From assembly GCA_024707365.1 (NCBI GenBank), contig JANPZV010000005.1, positions 310,001-374,000 on the forward strand: 64,000 nucleotides of DNA, given 5' to 3'. Each line of letters starts with the position of its first letter. Position 1 is the stretch's first letter. The translations under genes were made by a program, and so were the position numbers. Origin of the DNA: Terricaulis sp. (GTDB taxonomy: Bacteria; Pseudomonadota; Alphaproteobacteria; Caulobacterales; Aquidulcibacteraceae). Under the pieces are notes generated by a model, which worked only from the letters and a program-made list of their open reading frames with translations, was not told the origin of the DNA and made no database searches. This document shows, in pieces, positions 27,983 through 36,071 of this stretch.

Positions 27983-28714
27983 ATGATCCGCGTCGGCATT
28001 GGCGGCTGGAATTATGAGCCGTGGGAGGAGAGCTTTTATCCCGCCGATTTGGCCAAGGCCAAACAGCTCGACTACGCCTCGCGCCAGGTCACGGCGATTG
28101 AGATCAATTCGACCTTCTATCGCACGCAGAGCGCGGCTTCGTTCAAAAAATGGGCCGCCGCCACGCCGGATGATTTTATCTTCTCCGTGAAGGCGCCGCG
28201 CGCGGCGGTGCAGCGCAAGGATCTGCGCGAGGCGAGCCAATCGATCGAGTGGTTTTTCGCCAGCGGGCTGGGCGAATTGGGATCGAAGCTGGGGCCGATC
28301 TTCTGGCAGATGGCGCCTTATAAAAAATTCGATGCGGCCGAGATGATCGCCTATTTCGACATGCTGCCGGCTAAGCTCGGCAAGCGGGCGCTGCGGCATG
28401 CGATCGAAGTGCGGCATGAAAGCTTTGCCGATGAGGCGTTTTTGAAGCTGGCGCGGGAGCGGAATATCGCGGTGGTGACGGTGGAATCGGAGAAACACCC
28501 GCTGATCGCCGCCCCCACCGCCGATTTCGCCTATGCGCGGCTGGAGCTGACGCAAGCCGATGAGCCGACGGGCTATGCCAAGCCGACGCTGAAGCGCTGG
28601 GCCAAGACAGCGCGCGAATGGGAGGCGACTGGCGATGTGTTTCTCTATTTCATCGCCGGCGCGAAGGAACGCAATCCGGCCGCCGCGATGGCGATGCTGA
28701 AATTGCTGGCGTAG
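27983..28714 (+). CDS. DUF72 (YecE-like) family protein
   Basis: 243 residues with the DUF72 signature: GIGGWNYEPWEESFYP at the N-terminus, YASRQVTAIEINSTFYRTQSAASFKKWA, FIFSVKAPR, and AIEVRHESF. The fold is a TIM-barrel related to sugar-phosphate isomerases or Fe-S proteins, but no activity is established for the family. It sits between the enoyl-CoA hydratase and a flavin oxidoreductase in a tight + strand group (2 and 6 bp gaps). Confidence 0.9.
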   Translation: MIRVGIGGWNYEPWEESFYPADLAKAKQLDYASRQVTAIEINSTFYRTQSAASFKKWAAATPDDFIFSVKAPRAAVQRKDLREASQSIEWFFASGLGELGSKLGPIFWQMAPYKKFDAAEMIAYFDMLPAKLGKRALRHAIEVRHESFADEAFLKLARERNIAVVTVESEKHPLIAAPTADFAYARLELTQADEPTGYAKPTLKRWAKTAREWEATGDVFLYFIAGAKERNPAAAMAMLKLLA

Positions 28715-28720
28715 CTGCAC

Positions 28721-29950
28721 ATGCGCTCAATCCTGATCATCGGCGGCGGGCTGATTGGCGCCGCTTCCGCGCTGCGGCTGCAACATGCGGGCGTGCGCAC
28801 AATTCTGATTGATCCTGGCGATCAGCGGCGCGGCGCGTCGTTCGGCAATGCCGGGCATTTGGGGCCCGAGCAAGTGATGCCCTGGTCCACCTGGGCCAAT
28901 GTGTCGGGCGCGGCGGGGCGTGCGTTTGGCCTGGGCGGCGCGCTTGATTTTCGCTGGCGCGACATTGGGCTGTGGACGCCCTGGTCGCTCGCCTTCTTGC
29001 AGGCGTGCGCGCCGGCGCGCGTTGCGGCCTCGCATGCGGCGCTGAGCGCGATTTTGGAAGACACCATGCCGGCATGGAAGCGGCTCGCGGCGCTGGCGGG
29101 CGATGCCGGCATCGTGCGCGATCATGGGCACATGGCGCTGTGGATGAACCCCGCGCGCGCGGATGCGGGGCTGAAGGCGTGGGCCAGGACGCCGGTGGGC
29201 AAGGTGCGGCTGCGCGAATGGAGCGAGGCGGAGCTGGCGCGCTATGAAGGCGTGCTGCGCGCGCGGCCGGCGGCGGGCTTGTTCTTTGAAGGCCCAGGGC
29301 AGGTGCGCGATCCGCAGGGCGCGCGCGATGCGATGCTGGCGGCGTTCGAGGCCAAGGGCGGTGAAATCGTCACCGATAGCGCGGTGCGCGTGCATGAAGA
29401 TGGGCGCGTGGATTTGGCCTCGGGCATGGCGCGTCAGGCCGATGCGCTGCTGATCGCGGCGGGCGCCTGGTCGCGGCCGCTGATGGCGCAGCTCGGCGTG
29501 CATGCGCCGCTGATCGGCGAGCGCGGCTATCACGTGCACAGCCCCGAACATGCCTGGCCCGAGGATTTGCCGACGACGTTTTTTGAGGAGCGCACCATGG
29601 TGGTGTCGCGCTTCGACAGCGGCCTGCGCGCAACCAGCTTTATCGAGTTTGGCGCGCCAGGCGCGCCGGCGGATGCGCGCAAATGGGCGCGGCTTGAGGG
29701 CCACCTGCGCGCGCTGGGCGTGCGCTTTGCCGCGAACCCGCAGCGCTGGGTGGGCCCGCGGCCCGCCCTGCCCGATTACGTGCCGGCGATCGGGCGGCTC
29801 AAGCGCGCGCCGAAAGTGCTTTACGCGTTTGGGCATGCGCATCTGGGGCTGACGATGTGCGCGGTTACGGCTGAGCTGGTGCTGGCGCTGGCGGAGGACA
29901 AGGCGCCGGCGTTGGATATAGCGCCCTATGCGCTGGAGCGGTTTGGCTGA
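28721..29950 (+). CDS. FAD-dependent amino acid oxidase/dehydrogenase (DadA-like)
   Basis: 409 residues. The N-terminus has the Rossmann motif ILIIGGGLIGAASALRLQ and acidic end ILIDPGD for FAD. Later motifs ADALLIAAGAWSRPLM, GERGYHVHSP and the C-terminal YAFGHAHLGLTMC fit the DAO/DadA family, which deaminates D-amino acids or related amines and feeds electrons to the respiratory chain. The substrate cannot be deduced. Last gene of the group before a long repeat-rich gap. Confidence 0.88.
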   Translation: MRSILIIGGGLIGAASALRLQHAGVRTILIDPGDQRRGASFGNAGHLGPEQVMPWSTWANVSGAAGRAFGLGGALDFRWRDIGLWTPWSLAFLQACAPARVAASHAALSAILEDTMPAWKRLAALAGDAGIVRDHGHMALWMNPARADAGLKAWARTPVGKVRLREWSEAELARYEGVLRARPAAGLFFEGPGQVRDPQGARDAMLAAFEAKGGEIVTDSAVRVHEDGRVDLASGMARQADALLIAAGAWSRPLMAQLGVHAPLIGERGYHVHSPEHAWPEDLPTTFFEERTMVVSRFDSGLRATSFIEFGAPGAPADARKWARLEGHLRALGVRFAANPQRWVGPRPALPDYVPAIGRLKRAPKVLYAFGHAHLGLTMCAVTAELVLALAEDKAPALDIAPYALERFG

Positions 29951-29978
29951 CTTTGCTTGGACCGTCCAAGCAAACGCG

Positions 29979-30078
29979 ATAGCGGAGCGCCGGCTTCCAG
30001 CCGGCATGCGATGCAAGAAAATGATCCGGCATGTGCGCGTGAAGCAAAGATGCCGGCCGGAAGCCGGCGCTCCGCTAT
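29979..30078. repeat. R3 inverted repeat, copy 2
   Basis: Arms beginning ATAGCGGAGCGCCGGCTTCC (29979-30006) and their near-perfect mirror at 30050-30078 around a divergent middle. The arm core GGAGCGCCGGCTTCCAGCC is shared with copy 1, whereas the middle is not, as in a structure-conserved element. Confidence 0.9.
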
Positions 30079-30167
30079 GGCGTGCGTTTCGCCGCACAGC
30101 GCGCGGCGCTTGCGGAGACAAGTGGGCGAAGCCCTCCGAAGCTTGCGCAGCAAGCGAAGGAGGGAGA

Positions 30168-30232
30168 GCGGGGCGCGCTTTAAGCTACGCGTGAAGAATT
30201 TAGTTTGGGTTTGCGCTTAGAGCGCGCCCCGC
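30168..30232. repeat. GC-rich inverted repeat
   Basis: GCGGGGCGCGCT (30168-30179) pairs with AGCGCGCCCCGC (30221-30232), extended by a broken inner TTTAAGC / GCTTAG pairing, around a 29-base loop. There is no T-run, so it is not a classic terminator. Confidence 0.6.
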
Positions 30233-30610
30233 GCGGATTGTTTTGCAGCCGGCGCCTGCGTGCAGCGTTCTGACGTCGCCCTGGGTGGCCATACGTTGAT
30301 AAGACAGCGAACCGGCGAGGTCTCCTCCCTCTGCGCTCAACCGCGCACCGTGCTGCGACGCTGGGTATCCAGGCGCGCTTAGCGCCTTGCAGCCGTTCCC
30401 GGCTCGCGTGCTTTGCAGATCACCATGCTCTGCAAGGAATCCCGGCTTCCCTGTTTCTCACCGGGGCCACGATCGCCGATGTCGCCATCATTGATCGCAT
30501 CACGCTCAAACCGCGTTCGGATCGTGATTGGTCTGGTGTGCACAACCGCCTCCCGTGATCTGAACGGGGAGAGTTTAGGCGCGGTGTGAAATCGGTCGGA
30601 TAGATTTCTT

Positions 30611-30700
30611 ATGGAGCGCGGGCGTCCTCGCCCGCATCGTTCAAACGCCACGCTTTCGTGCGGCTTCAAACACGATGCGGGCGGGACGCCCGCGCTCCAT
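30611..30700. repeat. R3-like inverted repeat, variant
   Basis: Arms ATGGAGCGCGGGCGTCCTCG... (30611-30640) and the mirror ACGATGCGGGCGGGACGCCC... (30672-30700). The outer GGAGCGC-ending arm is as in R3 but the inner part differs (CGGGCGTCC instead of CGGCTTCC), so this is a related subfamily. Confidence 0.85.
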
Positions 30701-30730
30701 AATTGCGCTGTTTTTGGAACGATCAGCGCC

Positions 30731-30784
30731 CGCCCCTCCGTCTCGCGCTGACGCGCGAACCACCTCCCCCTGACGGGGGAGGAC
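30731..30784. repeat. R1 intergenic repeat, half copy (reverse)
   Basis: CGCCCCTCCGTCTCGCGCTGACGCGCG and CACCTCCCCCTGACGGGGGAGG are the reverse complement of the left half of R1. The right half, with the GTCACGC..GCGTGAC palindrome, is missing. Confidence 0.8.
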
Positions 30785-30825
30785 GAAGAGGGAGGTGTGG
30801 GATAGAGGGGCGCGCTTTCCCCGCA

Positions 30826-31882
30826 TCAGCGCAGGGCGGCGTTGATTTTTTTCGAGGGCGGCGAGCGGGGGGATGAGTTCGGCGTCTTGGAGTTTGTTGA
30901 GCGGGCACGAGACGGTGCCGAGGCTGTCGTGCAGATCGGAGGCTTCGGGATCGACGTATAAGAGCCCGGTGACGATTTCGCCTTCGGCGGCCTTGCGCGC
31001 GAGATAGCCCAAGGCGGCGTTGCGATCGGTGGAATCGTAATCATCTTCCAGCTTGCGCAGGCGCAGGATGGAGCCATCGTGCTGGATCACCTCTTTGAGT
31101 TCGCCCGGCTTGTACTCCGCCGTGATGGGCGCGCGGGGCGTGATGACATCAAGCCGGTTCACCGCTTCGTTATGGGCGCGCACATAATCGAAGCTCTTGG
31201 TGGAGCCGACGTGATTGTTGAACGCCACGCACGGGCTGATCACATCAAGCACGGCCGTGCCTTTGTGGGAAAGCGCGCCTTTGATCAGCGGCACAAGCTG
31301 ATGCTTATCGCCGGAGAAAGAACGGCCCACATAAGTGGCGCCGAGCTGCAGCGCGAGCATCACAAGATCAATCGGGCTATCTTTATTTTCCGCGCCCTTC
31401 TTGGCTTTTGAGCCTTTATCGGAGGTGGCGGAAAATTGGCCCTTGGTGAGCCCATAGACGCCGTTGTTTTCGACGATGTAGGTCATGTTCACGCCGCGCC
31501 GGACGGCGTGGGCGAATTGGCCAAGGCCGATCGAGGCGCTGTCGCCATCGCCGGAAACGCCGAGATAGATGAGATCCTTGGCGGCGATGTTGGCGCCGGT
31601 GAGCACCGAGGGCATGCGGCCATGCACGGCGTTGAAGCCATGCGCGGGCGAGACGAAATAATCCGGCGTTTTCGAGGAGCAGCCGATGCCGGAGAATTTG
31701 GCGAGCCGATGCGGCGCGAGATCGATCTCAAAACACGCCTGAATGATCGAGGCGCTGATGCTGTCATGGCCGCAGCCGGCGCAGAGCGTGGAGATACGGC
31801 CCTCATAATCACGGCGGGTGAAGCCGAGGGCGTTTTTCTCGAGCGAGGGATGGTGCAGCTTCGGCTTGGCGATATAGGTCAT
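30826..31882 (-). CDS. korB: 2-oxoacid:ferredoxin oxidoreductase beta subunit, one apparent frameshift
   Basis: 351 residues after correction. The TPP-binding beta subunit, shown by CAGCGHDSISASI, KFSGIGCSSKTPDYF, the TPP/Mg motif GDGDSASIGLGQFAHAVRRG and VENNGVYGLTKGQ. It decarboxylates a 2-oxoacid, probably 2-oxoglutarate, and passes electrons to ferredoxin. At the run of seven T (30846-30852) the frame slips; with six, the protein ends LAALEKINAALR at TGA 30826, a normal KorB end. Left uncorrected, the frame runs to 30641 through repeat DNA. Its ATG overlaps the korA stop (ATGA). Confidence 0.93.
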
Positions 31883-33714
31883 TTCGCTTGCTCCGGCAGC
31901 GCGGCGGCGTGGGCGGATTTCAGCTTTTCACTGATATCCTTGATGATGAAGCGCGCCGAAATCGGCGAGCCGTCATAATGCAAAACAGAAACAAGGCGCG
32001 CGGGATGCACCCCGCCCTCGTTCACCAGCAGCGATTTGAGCTGGGCGTCGCGGTTTTGCTCGACAACGAACACTTGCTCATGATCGCGGATGAAATCGAA
32101 CACCTCCTGCGCGAACGGAAACGCGCGGATGCGCAGCGCATCGAGATAAACGCCCTGCGCTTCGAGCGCTGAGAGCGCCTCCTCCATGGCCGGATCGGTG
32201 GAGCCGAAATAGATCACGCCATCGGGCGTGCGGCGCGCGGCGGGCTTGTGGATCGGCGCGGGCACATGCGCTTTCATGGTTTCCCATTTGCGCAACAGGC
32301 GAGCCATGCCTTCGGTGTAATCCTCTCCGCGCTCGGAATAGCGGGCGTCCTTATCGTGGGATGAGCCGCGGGTGAAATAGGAGCCTTTAGTGGGGTGCGT
32401 GCCCGGATAGGTGCGATACGGCACCGCATCGCCATCGACATCGCGGTAGCGGCCAAATTCGACGCCCTGCTCCAGATGCTCATAGCTAAGCACCTTGCCG
32501 CGATTGAGGCGGCGCTTTTTCATCCCATTTGAACGGCGCGGTGAGCCATTCCTGCATGCCGATATCGAGCTCCAGCATCACGAAAATCGTGGTTTGGAAA
32601 AAGTCCGCGAGATCGAAGGCGGCGGCGGCGAACTCGAACGCTTCGGTTGGGTTGCCGGGGAAAAGCATCGGGTGCTTGGTATCGCCATGGGAGGCGTAAG
32701 CAGCCGACAGCAGATCCGATTGCTGCGTGCGCGTGGGCATGCCGGTGGAGGGCCCCCGCGCTGCACGTCGAAAATCACGGCGGGGATTTCGGCATAATAA
32801 GAGAAGCCGACAAATTCCGTCATCAGAGAAACGCCCGGCCCTGATGTGCAGGTGAACGCGCGTGAGCCCGCCCAGCCGGCGCCCATCACCATGCCGATCG
32901 AGGCAATTTCATCTTCGGCCTGCACGATGGCGAAGCGATTTTTCCCGTCCGCATCCTTGCGCAGCAGCGTGCAATATTTCTGGAAGCTCTCAGCCAGCGA
33001 GGTGGAGGGCGTGATCGGGTACCAGGCGCAGAACGTGGCGCCGCCATAGACGGCGCCGAGCGCGGCTGCATCATTGCCTTCAGCAAAGATGCGATCCCCG
33101 ACCTTATCGGATTTGCGCAAACGCAGGCCGATCGGCGCGAGGTTTTCCGCCGCATAGGTGCGGCCAAGCTCGAAGGCTTTGAAGTTCGGCGCGATCAGTT
33201 TGTCCTTGCCTTTGAACTCCTCGCCCAAGAGCTGCTTCACGAGATCAGGGTCGATGCCGATGAGATGCGCGAGCACGCCGATATAGCAGATGTTTTTAAA
33301 CAGCTGGCGCTGGCGCGGATCGGCGAATTCGGCGGCGATCAGCTCGGTGAGAGGCGCGCCGATGATGGTGATGTCGTCGCGGAATTTGGAGGCCGGGAGC
33401 GGCTTGGAATTATCGTAGAAAAGATAGCCGCCCGGCTCGATGCCTTTGACATCCGCTTCCCAGGTCTGCGGGTTCATGGCGACCATGAGGTCTGTCCCGC
33501 CGCGGCGGCCGAGCCAGCCGGCTTCGGAAACGCGCACCTCATACCAAGTGGGCAAGCCTTGGATGTTGGAGGGGAAGATATTGCGCGCGCCGACGGGCAC
33601 GCCCATGCGCAAGATCACCTTGGCGAAAAGCCCGTTCGCACTCGCGGAACCAGAGCCGTTGACGTTGGCGAATTTGACCACGAAATCGTTGGTCGCGGCG
33701 ATCGGCTTCGACAT
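31879..33714 (-). CDS. korA: 2-oxoacid:ferredoxin oxidoreductase alpha/gamma subunit, two apparent frameshifts
   Basis: Fused gamma-alpha subunit, 611 residues once repaired. The N-terminal gamma domain (about 1-190, NVNGSGSASANGLFAKVILRMG, GGTDLMVAMNP) precedes the alpha pyrimidine domain (about 215-600, ATFCAWYPITPSTSLAESF, AEDEIASIGMVMGAGWAG, TCTSGPGVSLMTEF). Breaks: one C missing at 32753-32757 (GGP then STGMPTRTQQ) and one T extra at 32516-32520 (FKWDEK then RRLNRGKVL). With KorB it forms an oxidative decarboxylase of 2-oxoglutarate or a related acid. The nearby GltD-like ferredoxin flavoprotein may be the electron partner. Confidence 0.93.
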
Positions 33715-33809
33715 GACGTGCGCAGCACCCTCCAGCCTGCCCGCTTATGGCGCGGGCTTTGCGCCATCTTAGGCCCGTAAGCGGTGGAATGGGAAGCGCG
33801 AGGTCACCG

Positions 33810-33927
33810 CTTCCCGCCAAGCCCCGCACTTGATGCGGGGCGCGCGCGGGGATCCAGGGCAAAACGCGCTCTTAGCTCTGGCTCCCTGGTCGCACCCCGG
33901 CTTTCGCCGGGGCTGCGTCAGGGACGC
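33810..33927. repeat. R2 intergenic palindromic repeat, copy 2
   Basis: CTTCCCGCCAAGCCCCGCACTTGATGCGGGGCGCG, GGGGATCCAGGG, a divergent middle, then GTCGCACCCCGGCTTTCGCCGGGGCTGCGTCAGGGA. Same block order as the copy at 20212. It lies between the promoter side of korA and the end of the C39-like gene. Confidence 0.85.
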
Positions 33928-33947
33928 GGGCTCCGTTCGTGGTGGCG

Positions 33948-34676
33948 CTAACTCACGGCGCCGGCGGCGCGCGGGGCGCCGGAAAACACCATGGCCGCAT
34001 CTGCGAAGGCTTCGCGATACCGGGCCAGGCGCGCGCGCGCGATGGTGCGATAGCCCATGACCGGCTCAACCACGACAAAGCGGGTTTCGTCATAGCCGAC
34101 CACCAGCACATAATGATCCACCATGGCGAGGCCGGCAAATTCCGAGACGCGGCCGGCGCGGCTGATTACAAAATTGCGCACATGGCCCACCACCGGCGTT
34201 TCCCCGCCGGGCATCACGCGCTGCTGCACGTAGATCGAGGGCAAACGCACCGGGATCAGCACCGGGCGCCCCTGCTCCAGCTCGCGGATGATGTGCGCTT
34301 CATCGAGGCGCACGGCGGAGGCGGTAAGGCCATTGGCGCGGGCGATGACGAGGAGCTCCGCCATCGAATAGCCGGCCGCTGCTGCGGGCGGCTGCGACGC
34401 AAACAGCGTAGCGCCTTCCAGCGCGCCCGGCCCGCGCCAATAATTGACGACGCTGGCGAGCGCATGCGCGCCGCAGGCGGGGCCGGAAAATTGCTGATCG
34501 TGCACCACCGGCAGCACCAACGCCTCCGGCGATGTGAGGCGGCGATTGAACGGCTCAAACGAATTCATGCCGCTCTGCGCGGCGAACTGCGCCACATCCC
34601 GGCTGGGATTGATGGCGCAGCCCGCAATGCTTAGCGACAAACAAAAGCCGATCAGCGCAAAGCGCGCTTGGCGCAT
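33948..34676 (-). CDS. C39-like cysteine peptidase lipoprotein
   Basis: 242 residues from ATG 34676, which overlaps the stop of the upstream gene (TAATG). Lipoprotein signal with Cys20 (SIAGC). A papain-like C39 core follows: oxyanion Gln61/62 and nucleophile Cys68 in QQFSGPACGAHALASVVNYW, then His188 in MVDHYVLVVGYD with a following acidic residue. It resembles the PA2778-type C39 group, which in Pseudomonas is also paired with a small membrane protein. The substrate is unknown. The frame is open to 34736 but that start would bury the signal peptide. Confidence 0.82.
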   Translation of the reverse strand: MRQARFALIGFCLSLSIAGCAINPSRDVAQFAAQSGMNSFEPFNRRLTSPEALVLPVVHDQQFSGPACGAHALASVVNYWRGPGALEGATLFASQPPAAAAGYSMAELLVIARANGLTASAVRLDEAHIIRELEQGRPVLIPVRLPSIYVQQRVMPGGETPVVGHVRNFVISRAGRVSEFAGLAMVDHYVLVVGYDETRFVVVEPVMGYRTIARARLARYREAFADAAMVFSGAPRAAGAVS

Positions 34677-34987
34677 TAGTCGGCGACAACCACGGCGATG
34701 ACGATCACGCCTGCGAGGATGCCAAGCAGCAGCCATTGCGTATCGGTGATGCCGGCCTGATAGCCTGCGGCTTCTTCTTCGCTCAGCACGCGGATTTCAT
34801 AGCCTTGGTCTTGCAGGGCGATGGCGCGCTCTGTGGCTTGTTCGTTGAGGCCGTAGGCGTGCAATTCTTCGGCGCTGAAGCTTTGCGGCGCAGCGCTGCG
34901 GAACGGCGCCTCGGCGAAAGACGGCGCGACTGTGGCGGCGGTGAGCGCGGCGCTCATGGCCAGCGCGGTGAGAAAACGAGGTTTCAT
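34676..34987 (-). CDS. Small exported protein with C-terminal membrane helix, partner of the C39-like peptidase
   Basis: 103 residues. Cleavable signal (MKPRFLTALAMSAAL...SFAEA), a soluble middle with FSAEELHAYGLNEQATERAIALQDQGYEIRVLSEEEAAGY-type helices, and a terminal hydrophobic helix (about 84-102, LLLGILAGVIVIAVVVA). It is translationally coupled to the peptidase gene. The layout (signal, short domain, C-terminal anchor) matches the PA2779-type partners of PA2778 peptidases by architecture, not by clear sequence identity. It may be a substrate or regulator of the peptidase (inference). Confidence 0.75.
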   Translation of the reverse strand: MKPRFLTALAMSAALTAATVAPSFAEAPFRSAAPQSFSAEELHAYGLNEQATERAIALQDQGYEIRVLSEEEAAGYQAGITDTQWLLLGILAGVIVIAVVVAD

Positions 34988-35132
34988 GTGGCGTTCCCCT
35001 TCTGGGCGTCAATTCAGCGACGCTCACAGCGCGCCGCCTGTGCGCTTAAGGTACGCGCGGGCGCCCGGTTTGGTTCCGGGGTGAGGGTGAGGGATTTTTC
35101 ATGTGTTCCAGAAGCGGCGCCTTTAGGTGGCG

Positions 35133-35435
35133 CTAAACACCGCGTTGGGCGTCCGTTGTCACCGAGAGGCGAAGACCCATGGCTTTGAGAACGCCGAGCA
35201 AAGTGGTGAGCCGCGGATTTCCATCGGCGCTGAGCGATTTGTAGAGGGCTTCGCGCGCAAGGCCTGTGCGCTCTGCGATAAGCGCCATGCCTTTTGAGCG
35301 GGCGATGTCGCCAAGGGTGGCAGCGATGATTAGGGCGTCGCCATCTTCGAGCGCGGCTTCAAGATAGGCCGCAACCGCCTCGGGAGAGTCGATATAGTCG
35401 GCGCTATCAAAGGCGCGTGTGGTGGTTTTGCTCAT
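35133..35435 (-). CDS. Antitoxin, addiction-module antidote family
   Basis: 100 residues from ATG 35435 (MSKTTTRAFDSADYIDSPEAVAAYLEAAL). The middle is an Xre-type helix-turn-helix (GDIARSKGMALIAERTGLAREALYKSL) and the end reads GNPRLTTLLGVLKAMGLRLSV, the signature of the antidote paired with RelE/HigB-like killers. It neutralises the toxin and probably represses the operon. It comes after the toxin with a 4-bp ATGA overlap, the HigBA order. Confidence 0.9.
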   Translation of the reverse strand: MSKTTTRAFDSADYIDSPEAVAAYLEAALEDGDALIIAATLGDIARSKGMALIAERTGLAREALYKSLSADGNPRLTTLLGVLKAMGLRLSVTTDAQRGV

Positions 35436-35743
35436 TCTTGGGCCGCCTTCCAATCCTTCCAAAGTTTGAGCGCCGCCTCGATGTCGCGCGCTTGCGTGGA
35501 TTTATCGCCACCCGCAAGCAGGAGGATCAGCTCATCCCCGCGCGCCGCGAAATACACGCGATAGCCTGGGCCCACATCGATCCGCAATTCGCTGACGCCG
35601 CTTCCAACCGGGCGGACATCGCCCGGATTTCCGTTCGCGAGACGCTTAAGCCGCATGTCCACACGCGCGCGGCGTTTAAGATCGCGCAAAGTCCGCAGCC
35701 ATTCGTCAAACAGATCGGGAGCTGCGGCACAGATGTGCTGCAA
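35432..35743 (-). CDS. RelE/HigB-like toxin
   Basis: About 103 residues, RelE/ParE fold, addiction-module killer type. Motifs: FDEWLRTLRDLKRRARVDMRLKRL, GNPGDVRPVGSGVSELRIDVGPGYRVYF and LLLAGGDKSTQARDI. It probably cleaves mRNA on the ribosome. The start is uncertain: only TTG 35743 is available, and it lies inside a palindrome, while family members usually begin a few residues earlier. Upstream of its antitoxin. Confidence 0.88.
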   Translation of the reverse strand: MQHICAAAPDLFDEWLRTLRDLKRRARVDMRLKRLANGNPGDVRPVGSGVSELRIDVGPGYRVYFAARGDELILLLAGGDKSTQARDIEAALKLWKDWKAAQE

Positions 35744-35756
35744 TCTATAGATTACA
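35739..35756. promoter_or_regulatory. Palindromic operator of the toxin-antitoxin operon
   Basis: TGCAATCTATAGATTACA: a perfect 12-bp core AATCTATAGATT (35742-35753) extended to 18 bp with one mismatched pair. It overlaps the toxin start and is much richer in A/T than its surroundings. The antitoxin's helix-turn-helix is the likely binder. The core also contains a TATAGAT that could serve as a -10 element (inference). Confidence 0.65.
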
Positions 35757-35785
35757 CGCCGTCAAGCGACCAGAACTGCGCTCTA

Positions 35786-36050
35786 AGCCCCGCTTTTCGC
35801 GGGGCGCTCAGTTGGGAAGCGTGTTATCTGCGGTTGGCCCAGAGCGGCCCCAATAATGCGGCGCTTCCCGGACGCAGCCCCGGCGTACGCCGGGGCGCGA
35901 TCCGGGATCCAGGGTCGAGCACCGCGCCTTGTCACCCCTGGATCCCCGCTCTCGCCCCCGCTTTCCGCCTTCGCTCTGCGAGCTTCGGCGGACAAGTCGC
36001 GGGGCGCTCGGCGGGGAAGCGTGGTATGTCTGCGGCTGGCCCGGAGCGGA
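35786..36050. repeat. R2 repeat copy 3 flanked by a direct repeat
   Basis: The gap between the toxin promoter and the next gene holds an R2 element in reverse (CTTCCCGGACGCAGCCCCGG..., GGGATCCAGGG, CCCTGGATCCCCGCTC; about 35864-35960). It is flanked by two diverged direct repeats of about 52 bases, 35797-35848 and 35999-36050, both reading CGCGGGGCGCTC, GGGAAGCGTG, CTGCGG and GGCCC-GAGCGG in order. No gene is visible here. Confidence 0.75.
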
Positions 36051-36071
36051 CTCCGGTCGTATGGTGAAGCG

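Larger units (their letters stand above)
29951..30825. other. Long gene-free region rich in palindromes
   Basis: No acceptable gene on either strand. It holds an R3 repeat (29979-30078), a GC-rich hairpin (30168-30232), an R3-like repeat (30611-30700) and half of an R1 repeat (30731-30784). The 370 bases at 30240-30610 carry no recognised feature; short hairpins occur but no known RNA family is evident. It lies between the DadA-like gene and the end of korB, which converge on it. Confidence 0.7.

Noticed and set aside
30379-30669. 96-residue minus-strand frame in the long gap
   Set aside because: Low-complexity, basic, runs into the R3-like repeat, no ribosome site or family; I prefer to leave the stretch unassigned.
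30641-30825. C-terminal extension of KorB over repeat DNA
   Set aside because: It appears only because of one extra T at 30846-30852. The corrected frame stops at 30826 with a usual KorB end.
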